Source: Rugalucina vietnamica (lineage: Eukaryota; Mollusca; Bivalvia; Lucinida; Lucinidae). Taken from it: a stretch of DNA of 64,000 nucleotides. How positions within the stretch are numbered: the first letter of the stretch is position 1; each line of letters starts with the position of its first letter. Position numbers and translations under genes: made by a program. Under the pieces are notes generated by a model. That model worked only from the letters and a program-made list of their open reading frames with translations. It ran no database searches and was not told where the DNA came from. This document shows, in pieces, positions 57,386 to 64,000 of the stretch. Where the stretch lies: positions 8,898,201-8,962,200 of the forward strand of contig OZ024877.1 in assembly GCA_964017185.1 (NCBI GenBank), read 5' to 3'.

Positions 57386-57652
57386 AGGACGGCTCTGTTA
57401 CGGCTCTAATTGTTTTATGTTTGGTGTTATTTTTTGTGTTGTTTGCACCTTATGTTCGTTTTCATATTTTTAGTTAAGTTTGGGCAACTGAGTGGTCGCC
57501 TATTGGGAAATAGCTGATCACCCGGCTTACGATATGTTTATAAGTACCTCAGTGTTGATTTAGTTCTTTTTCCACCTCGGTTTTATGCGTGGGAATTTAT
57601 ATCTGATCGCGCCATTTCTTGATCATTGCCTACTTTCAATTTTATCCACCTG
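57386..57652 (+). mobile_element. Family X retroelement, sense fragment (copy 15)
   Basis: Contains CTCTAATTGTTTTATGTTTG, CACCTTATGTTCGTTTTCAT, CAACTGAGTGGTCGCCTATT and CACCCGGCTTACGATATG, ending at a diverged fixed end (GCCTACTTTCAATTTT). Confidence 0.75.
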
Positions 57653-58703
57653 CTTGCCAAATGATTGATGCAATGTGACACCACCGGACACATGTGATTG
57701 GGACGCCAATAGACTGAGACTTGCATAAGACAGATTATAGTGACACTAACTCCAGGAAAAAGTCAGTATTCCATTCGCTTTACATCGCTGCATATCACTT
57801 TGATTATTTCGAACTGCCAAGATTTTAAGAAAGTCTAGAATGATATTGATTTCATTAAATACACAAGTTAGCATTAACATGCTTGTAATATGTGAAGACT
57901 AAATAATGCCTTTGTTGTAGAAATTTCTTGGCACTTCTTGTAATTGCGTTTGTATGATTTGTTCCCTGTGCAATCTGACACAGTGACTGGCTAGAAAATA
58001 GGAAATTACCTGAAACCGAACCCAAAGAGCCGTGAAAACTGTGAACACTTTAAGCGCAACAAGAATAATCGTGCATTGTCTAATGACATAAATAAAGAAT
58101 ACTTATATTGTAGGAAATGTCCGTAGACGTCCCAAGAGTATTTATGTTTGTCATTCTCAATGAGATTTGCAATGATAAGAGCACCCGTTTCGTTGATCCC
58201 GGCGATAAAGTAATTCATTAACATCAGGCGAAATAAAAATGTATTGTTACATCACCAGATCAACATTATTGAGACAAGCGTATACGTTATTAGTTTGTCG
58301 TTTTTGTGCTTTAGCATACTTTAATATGCTAGAAGTGGAAGTTACTTTTATTTACAACTTATCAAACAATCGACGTCTTCTCTCATATTCGTAATATGTC
58401 AAAGTATTTGTACAGATGTTTTAGCACTATTTGGTGATCTGTCGGTCTGGTGTCGAACAATTCATGTAAAATACTACGAGAATATATTTATGTTAGCTTG
58501 CCTGAGACGAAAGACTCAAGCGGTGAGCATATTATATACATGTACCTAACATACCCGCCGTCCGCCCGTTATCACTCGAATGCCAGCACTTTTGAAATTT
58601 TTCATCCGAGTTCGAAAATGGCTGCTCTTTCTGGATATTTTCCAGTAGGACTTCGTCGCGTTTCTGTTTTATTTCAACCATAGTATGATCCCTTGCAGTT
58701 AGA

Positions 58704-58965
58704 CTACATTAGAGTACATGTACAATGATTACTGTCGGTGCTGATTCAGCAAACAATGCATCGCATGCTCCTGCAAAAGAAAACGCATCATTTCAAACAC
58801 AGACACCGTTACATCATCTAAATTACTTTTGGACCCAAATTGTCGAAATTTAATGACTTTATAAAAAGTCTGATTCCTAATATGATGCACAAATTCAAAT
58901 TGTAGTGCTAGGATTATCACAGCATGCATGTTTAATGGCTTTGTAAGATCATCAGGTTGTCTGAG
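58704..58965 (+). repeat. Dispersed repeat, family T copy 3
   Basis: Matches 46504-46790 nearly throughout, including ACTGTCGGTGCTGATTCAGC, CACCGTTACATCATCTAAAT and CATCAGGTTGTCTGAGG. Confidence 0.85.
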
Positions 58966-59034
58966 GAAAATGATAAGATGGATTTGTTTTCTGTATATGA
59001 GGCGACGATGTATTGAAAAATCTGTAAAACCGGT

Positions 59035-59345
59035 TTAAGCCCCCCAGTAATTTTATATTTACTGATCGTTTCAAGGCGATACTTCTGTTGTGGTTCTAAT
59101 TGTTTTGTGTTTCGGATTCGAATTTTTGTGCTGTTTGAGCCTTATGTACGTTTTCATATTTTTAGTTCAGTTCGGGTAACTAAGTGACCGCCTATTGGAG
59201 AATAGCTGCTAACTCGGCTTACGATATGATTTCTTGGTATAAGCACCCAAGTGTCATTTTAGTTTTTATCCCATCCCTCGGTTTATGGAGTGAGAATTTC
59301 TTTCTAATTGCGCTATTTCCTGTTCATTGTCTACTTGTACCTATT
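59035..59345 (+). mobile_element. Family X retroelement, sense fragment (copy 16)
   Basis: Runs from GGTTTAAGCCCCCCAGTAAT through GATCGTTTCAAGGCGATACT, GTACGTTTTCATATTTTTAG and CTAACTCGGCTTACGATATG to the fixed end TGTCTACTTGTACCTA. Confidence 0.85.
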
Positions 59346-59916
59346 AATATAGTACATTGGTATGCACCACAATTTTAACGAACGTGGCATAGGAAATATC
59401 GCTTAGAAATGTAATTCTAAGGCAGTTGTGTATAGTAAAAGATGCGGATGGTCTTTGGGAAAATCATTACTCAAATAATGCAAAAAAACATCGACTTTGT
59501 CAAAGTTTTAAATTGAGTGAAAGTGCGATGTTTAACACTACGATATATTAGAAAGCGCACTTGCTTGGTCCTTCAAGTATATTTACAAGTACAGAAAAAT
59601 GCTTTCTTTAACGGTGCTTGCATTCTGTAAAATCCGATTTATTAGGATTTCTGAAAACTCACTGCCTTGTTATTTACCGACGTTGTTTGCCATTTCAAGG
59701 CTCCTAGAAAAATCGCGAGTTAACAATACAGCTGTATGCAAAGGGATCTGTGTTTAACCTACGGATATCCTTTCGGAAAAGCAACACTTCAAGTAGGGTT
59801 AACGAGAAAGTCTTACATAGCAACACACCTGTCGATTTAATCTATGTACATGTATATCCAGTACTGGTTTATCCGCCTAGTTAATGCTTGCCCATTAATA
59901 GTAATCACGGTTACAA

Positions 59917-60160
59917 AAACCATCAACACCCCAACTATACATGATCGAATTGGGGTACAAAGGAGTAAACATTTTTTTCTTATCTTTGACCCAAAACATA
60001 TATTGTTGGTACTCGTTAGAAACGCGTCCACTACGCAGTTCTAACGAGTACACACAATCATTTTTTGAACAAAAATATTAAAATATCATTTTTTCAATGA
60101 AATTTTCAATTTTACCGAAACAATCTCTGTATAATGCATGGACAACTTTTCATAATGTGT
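59917..60160 (-). mobile_element. Hairpin MITE, family H copy 5 (diverged)
   Basis: Same layout in reverse, with many substitutions: the core GTTCTAACGAGTAC is kept but the GC-rich centre is lost, and the stem is imperfect. In the upstream duplicate (about 55915-56000) only the first part of this MITE remains. Confidence 0.7.
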
Positions 60161-60525
60161 ACATATCAATGCCAGTAACGAAATTGTAAACTTATTCGAG
60201 GAACTGTTAAATTTTGAAGTTATGATAAACATTCTCTAGCTGTACAGCATATTACATGTAAACCCTTTTCGCCGACGTTAACTCTAAGAGTCCACTGTAA
60301 GCGCGCATAGAATGAAAATGGATAAATGAAAAAATAGATGTTTCTATTTTTCCCTTATATTATCAAACAATGCCAAGTAACAATACATTTTTTCTGACGA
60401 GGAAATAGATGGACTTGTCATCTTCAATGAAAATCCCATTAGCATTATAATGAAATCTGAACCACACAGAACAGAGACCTTTCATCCATTTTAACGTCCA
60501 GATTTTTCCCAAAATGGTCGTGTTA

Positions 60526-60831
60526 AAAAGGTACAAGTAGGCAAAGATCAGGAAAATGCGCAATCAGAAAAAGATTCCCACTCCAAAAACCGAAGTGGGA
60601 AAAAACCAAACTAACAATCAGGTACTTATACCATGAAACAAATCGTAAGCCGAATGAGCAGCTATTTTCCCAATAGGTGGCCACTAAGTTACCTAAACTT
60701 AACTAAAATATGAAAACATACATAAGGCGCCAACAGCACAAAAAAATTTAAACACCAAGACATAAAACAAAAAGAACCACCACAGAAGTATTGCCTTGGA
60801 ACGATCAGTAACACAAAGTTACTGGCGGGCT
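60526..60831 (-). mobile_element. Family X retroelement, 3' fragment (copy 17)
   Basis: Starts at the fixed end (AAAGGTACAAGTAGGCAAAG) and stops at AAAGTTACTGGCGGGC. The upstream duplicate reads straight through this site, with GTCGTGTT on the left and TTTGAATGT on the right and only a few extra bases between them. Confidence 0.85.
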
Positions 60832-61145
60832 TTGAATGTCGTATACTGAACGTGTAAGCTTAAGATTCGACTTGCTTAAAACACTGATTAATTCAAACTT
60901 TGTTGATGCGTACATGTAAGCTAATGTATTCCTTTTATTTAGATTCCTATTAGACATTTTTCACTTTTGAACGTAAACTTTGCTGGCGCTTGCGGTTACC
61001 ACTTTCTGCGTGATGGGGGACGACTCGTGAGGGCATATTTGAAACGAAGACGAGGGACGATATGAATAATTACTTAGTCAAAACTACCTATAGCCCAACG
61101 GAGACGAATTAAATAAGAGAGTCAAAAAATGTAATACTTTAGGAC

Positions 61146-61222
61146 GTCTAGCTCTGTTGCTCAGTAGGTAACGTGCTAGAACTCAAAGCGAAAGGACCTG
61201 GGTTCGAGTCCCGGTCGGACCA
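61146..61222 (+). repeat. tRNA-like sequence (tRNA pseudogene or SINE head)
   Basis: Contains an A-box-like GCTCAGTAGGTAACGTGC and a perfect B box, GGTTCGAGTCC, with a good T stem (CTGGG/CCCGG). The acceptor and anticodon stems pair poorly, so it is not called a functional tRNA gene. A T-rich stretch (TTTTTCTTTTC) directly follows, as at Pol III terminators. Confidence 0.55.
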
Positions 61223-61565
61223 CATTTTTCTTTTCTTTACTTGTCTCTCTTGTGACAATAAAGCTTAGGAAATAAGAATATATATCATGCATATTCAGCT
61301 GATTATATTTATTGGCAAATGCAACCCTACTGCATTTAATACTTAAATCGTAAAGGAATTGAAGTTTAAGACGGCAGCCCACATATATGTTTTTTCTTGT
61401 TGACTTTTAACCTACTGAAATCGGGAGCTCGATCGTATTTTTTGGTAGAAGAGCTGATCTATTCTCACGTCAATATTTCTTTCTTGGAGACATGAAAACA
61501 TTAATCTACTGAATTCTTGTACAGGCATCATGTGGCTAGGAAAAGTTAGCCACCCTGAACGACTC

Positions 61566-61813
61566 AAAAATGTTTTCCGGCGGCCCCTGTGGCCGAGCGG
61601 TTAAGAGCGCTGTTTCTTAATCACTCGATCATCTCACCGCTATATCTGGAGTGCGGTCACATGTGAGACAAGCCAAGTTCTGCTTGCGGATGTGCCGTGC
61701 CTGGTGTTTTTTCTCGGTGTTCTCCCGTTTTCGCCCCACCTACTGATTGGCCCCTCTCATATAAGCTGAAATAATCTTGAAAGGGACGTAAAACTGAATA
61801 AAAATGTTTTCCG
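61566..61813 (+). mobile_element. tRNA-derived SINE with 14-bp target duplications
   Basis: The body is 61580-61799 (220 bp). AAAAATGTTTTCCG is repeated exactly at 61566-61579 and 61800-61813. The head GGCCCCTGTGGCCGAGCGGT and TAAGAGCGCTG is tRNA-like with a Leu/Ser-type A box. The tail contains CTCCCGTTTTCGCCCCACC, GATTGGCCC and AATCTTGAAAGGGACGTAAA and ends with ACTGAATAAAA. The same tail occurs at 9071-9190. The long exact duplications show L1/LINE-type retroposition and a recent insertion. Confidence 0.85.
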
Positions 61814-62122
61814 TGGACGTAAGGCACTAACTCAAATAGTACTCTGTATAGTGTACATGTACTGATATATGTATATTTGTTTGGTGTAAAAACTACAGTT
61901 TCACGTGCTGTCTCGTGAGCGAGCATAATTCATTTTGGCATGTTCATACATGTACATCTCGAAAGCTTGATGGTGTTTATTTGGTTGATGTTTCGTTTTG
62001 AGTCCATTCAACTGTCACCAGCAAGTCTTAATAAGTGGGATATCCTATCTACATTTTGAACAGCCATACAAATAATTGTAGACCCCCCACAGTATTTCAG
62101 CTTTTCGAGTGTGACAATTAAG
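61814..62122. other. Stretch without recognised features
   Basis: No gene or structured repeat was seen. Confidence 0.45.
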
Positions 62123-62292
62123 AAATAGATCAGCTCTAGCAGTGAATTGTTGAGTAGTAATTCACTGTTTGGAGGTCAGTTGTAAAGAAGATCAAATCAC
62201 GAGCGCGTAGCGCGAGTGATTTATCTTCATACAACTGACCGACAAACAGTGAATTATTACTCAACAATTCACGCACCTGAGCTGATCTATTT
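62123..62292. repeat. 170-bp near-perfect palindrome
   Basis: AAATAGATCAGCTC (62123-62136) pairs with GAGCTGATCTATTT (62279-62292). Inward, AGTGAATTGTTGAGTAGTAA pairs with TTATTACTCAACAATTCAC, and GGTCAGTTGTA with TACAACTGACC. The centre is CGAGCGCGTAGCGCGAG. A likely foldback element; a transcript would form a long hairpin. Confidence 0.9.
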
Positions 62293-62813
62293 CGATTCTA
62301 AAAATGTTGCTGAAACCGTCGATATCGTTCAGCTTTCCGCCATGGCATTGCAGATATCCCGCCAAATATTTGACTGTAATGCTGGTATTTACACACACTT
62401 ATTATGTTTGTTGTGCGCTGAAACGACGTTTCACCGTCTAACGCTGCTTTGTGGGATAGCTGACGTCACAAATACCGCGAAGTAACGTCAAGCTTATTCG
62501 CCCAGTGAAATTGTTGCACAATATAACACGTTTTTTACTATTGGCTATATAGGCGAGGTGTGTTAGAATTACGGTTTTTGGATGATTTTTGCAAGTCATA
62601 GGCTTTCTGTCTGATTCTCATTTATTCTCTTGAATATTGCGTGCTTTTTATCTGGTTGATTTCCAATACGTGTAAATATAATTAAACTTCAAACTAAAAC
62701 AGTATTTTCAAAATGTTTATAGACTGAGAAACATATAGTTCCTTTTTTCTTTATGTGCTGCGTACCTTGCTTAACCCTATAACAGGACAACACTATTCTT
62801 CTGAATTTTACGC
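62293..62813. other. Stretch without recognised features
   Basis: No gene could be supported. An 89-codon frame overlaps the palindrome and lacks motifs. Confidence 0.45.
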
Positions 62814-62814
62814 G

Positions 62815-62871
<57 letters not shown>

Positions 62872-62873
62872 GC
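62814..62873. repeat. (CA)n(CG)n microsatellite
   Basis: A CA run of about 40 bp leading directly into a CG run of about 16 bp. The CG part is a potential Z-DNA former. Confidence 0.95.
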
Positions 62874-62991
62874 CCGAGTTTCGTAGATGACTTCATGTCG
62901 CAGTGGTTCAGTCCGTCGCTACTTAAATACGTAAAATCACATGGCGAGATTAAATACGTAGTTGATATAAGACAGATACAAAATGATTTTA

Positions 62992-63120
62992 GGGAGCGCG
63001 GTGGCGTAGTGATAGGGCGTCGGACTCCGAATCGAGAGGTTATGGGTTCGATCCCCACAGGCGCCAACGTGTTGTGTCCTTGAGCAAGACACATTAACAC
63101 CCTACAGTACTGGTTTAACT
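62992..63120 (+). mobile_element. tRNA-derived SINE, Arg-type head
   Basis: The head GCGCGGTGGCGTAGTGATAG with GTCGGACTCCGAATCGAG resembles tRNA-Arg(CCG), and the B box GGTTCGATCCC is intact. The anticodon stem is mispaired. The head is followed by GTTGTGTCCTTGAGCAAGAC and ACATTAACACCC, a word found in V-type SINE bodies (general knowledge). No target duplication was identified. Confidence 0.65.
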
Positions 63121-63359
63121 GGTTAAAAATATTGCTTAGAAAAAAATGAAAAAAGAATAAAAACTCAAAACCTATATGCATTGGTAAAATACATGCAGCA
63201 ATTTAACATATAAATCGTAAACAATGTTATCATTTCCCGTTTAACTGTCTGATTCTAATGGAACAATGAACCAGAAGTGGCCTTTGACACGACATGTTTA
63301 CAAAATCGCATCATTATATCAACCGTCATGTTTGCCATTAGAGATAGCTCTATCTATCT

Positions 63360-63546
63360 TCTGATACTGAGTCGATCAATTTCTGATCATCACCTCAGGT
63401 GTGGGGTGGGTGGCTAAATTTAGAATTTAGTCAAGGGAAAAGAAAACATTTGGGGTGGACCATTAAAACTATTTACAAGATATAGATGAGAGGCATACTA
63501 AAACGCATGACTCTGGGCTAATGATTTAAATAGAAGCCTTAAATTC
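63360..63546 (-). other. Probable 3' UTR of the terminal LINE
   Basis: Directly downstream (on minus) of the LINE coding end. It contains TGGTCCACCCCAAATG, CTAAATTTAGCCACCCACCC and CACACCTGAGGTGATGATCA. The exact 3' end was not determined. Confidence 0.45.
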
Positions 63547-64000
63547 CTAAATGGTCTTAGATAGGACCACTGAGGAAGGGAGGCTATTCCAAACCGGAAT
63601 AGTTATGGGGAAAAAGGAATTTTTCAGGGCATCACTATAGGCAAATGGTCTTGTGTATTGTGATTCATGTGATGCCCGATTATGCCTTAGATTGGGTGCC
63701 GGGGTCAGGTATTTGTCTTTATCAAGAGACACTGTACCGGAGTGTATCTTGTAGAAGAAGGTTAAGGAGGACCGCTCCCTGCGAGACTCCAGGGATGGCC
63801 ACTCAAGTTCGTCTAGCATTTCACCGACGCTACTGGTGTTCCTCCATCGCCTGCAGGTCCACCGGGCAGCAGTCCTCTGCACCTTCTCCACCTTCTCAAT
63901 CTGAGTTTCATGATAGGGATGCCAAATAGGAGCTGCATACTCAAGTTGAGGCCGAACCAATGTTTTGTATGCAACTTCCTTAGTATGCCTAGGTGCCAGT
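63547..64000 (-). pseudogene. LINE RT C-terminus (CR1/Jockey-like), running off the window
   Basis: The minus-strand frame is open from the window edge: APRHTKEVAYKT, LVRPQLEYAAPIWHPY, EKVEKVQRTAARWTCRRW, MLDELEWPSLESRRERSSLT, FFYKIHSG, FPITIPVWNSLPSSVV. This is the conserved thumb/C-terminal segment after the catalytic palm in CR1/Jockey-type LINE polymerases, ending with the typical WNSLP motif. No stop interrupts the visible 150 codons. The rest of the element lies beyond position 64000, so whether the copy is intact cannot be judged. Confidence 0.85.

Larger units (their letters stand above)
57905..60990 (+). repeat. Segmental duplication, downstream half (A')
   Basis: The counterpart of 54275-56450. 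It carries its own insertions: a family T repeat (58704-58965), family X copies 16 and 17, and the diverged hairpin MITE copy 5. At the site of X copy 17 the upstream half is uninterrupted (near 56294). Confidence 0.8.

Noticed and set aside
61146-61222. Functional tRNA gene
   Set aside because: The B box is perfect, but the acceptor and anticodon stems mispair, so it is kept as tRNA-like only. The same applies to 62992-63066.

Overview
This window is animal genomic DNA, most likely from a bivalve mollusc (clam or mussel type). It is AT-rich and has no bacterial-style gene packing. It is filled with LINE fragments, a Penelope-like retroelement of the N-terminal-endonuclease (Naiad) type, tRNA-derived SINEs, and many short elements with terminal inverted repeats (TIRs). 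The bivalve call is an inference. It rests mainly on the Naiad copy, whose UGA codons sit at cysteine positions (multi-selenocysteine Naiads are known from clams and spiders), and on the repeat style. No complete host gene was found. The best host-gene candidate is one possible first exon at 32268-32471, ending in a GTAAGT donor.

Layout. 0-13 kb is a series of non-autonomous DNA transposons: a TA-flanked element (156-1360), a hAT-type element with 8-bp target duplications (1620-2403), an element with TTGGCCCA arrays (4245-5779), a hairpin MITE (7095-7383), a SINE tail, and a TTAA-flanked element (10724-12387). 14-30 kb holds three mariner-like elements (14.6, 19.2 and 28.0 kb), more MITEs, and a broken LINE whose reverse-transcriptase (RT) domain is cut short (24.65-26.34 kb). 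30.2-31.3 kb is a TIR element with an internal 236-bp duplication.

32.7-39.4 kb is a 6.6-kb inverted repeat. Two apparently identical copies of a CR1-like LINE face each other tail to tail. Each has an ORF1 with an SGNH-hydrolase domain and a zinc knuckle, and an ORF2 endonuclease cut off at the start of RT. Next come a Tx1/L1-like LINE fragment (39.4-41.0 kb), a 4-kb TIR element made of degenerate tandem units (42.26-46.24 kb), and a 1.4-kb retroposon with a 12-bp target duplication that carries an ORF of unknown function (47.08-48.50 kb). The Naiad pseudogene lies at 49.5-52.56 kb. 54.3-61 kb is a diverged tandem segmental duplication whose two halves serve as empty sites for each other's insertions. 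The end of the window has tRNA-like sequences, a SINE with 14-bp target duplications, a 170-bp palindrome, and the 3' end of another LINE on the minus strand.

The commonest repeat, called family X here, has about 19 pieces. Most pieces share one fixed end (TACTTGTACC followed by T's on the sense strand) and vary at the other, which is the pattern of a 5'-truncated retroelement. Its fullest copy (53387-54268) still carries the end of a coding region. Many pieces occur as inverted pairs. The most notable observations are three in-frame TGA codons at expected cysteines in the Naiad copy, the LINE palindrome, the in-frame ORF1-TAG-ORF2 arrangement, and the ORF-bearing retroposon.
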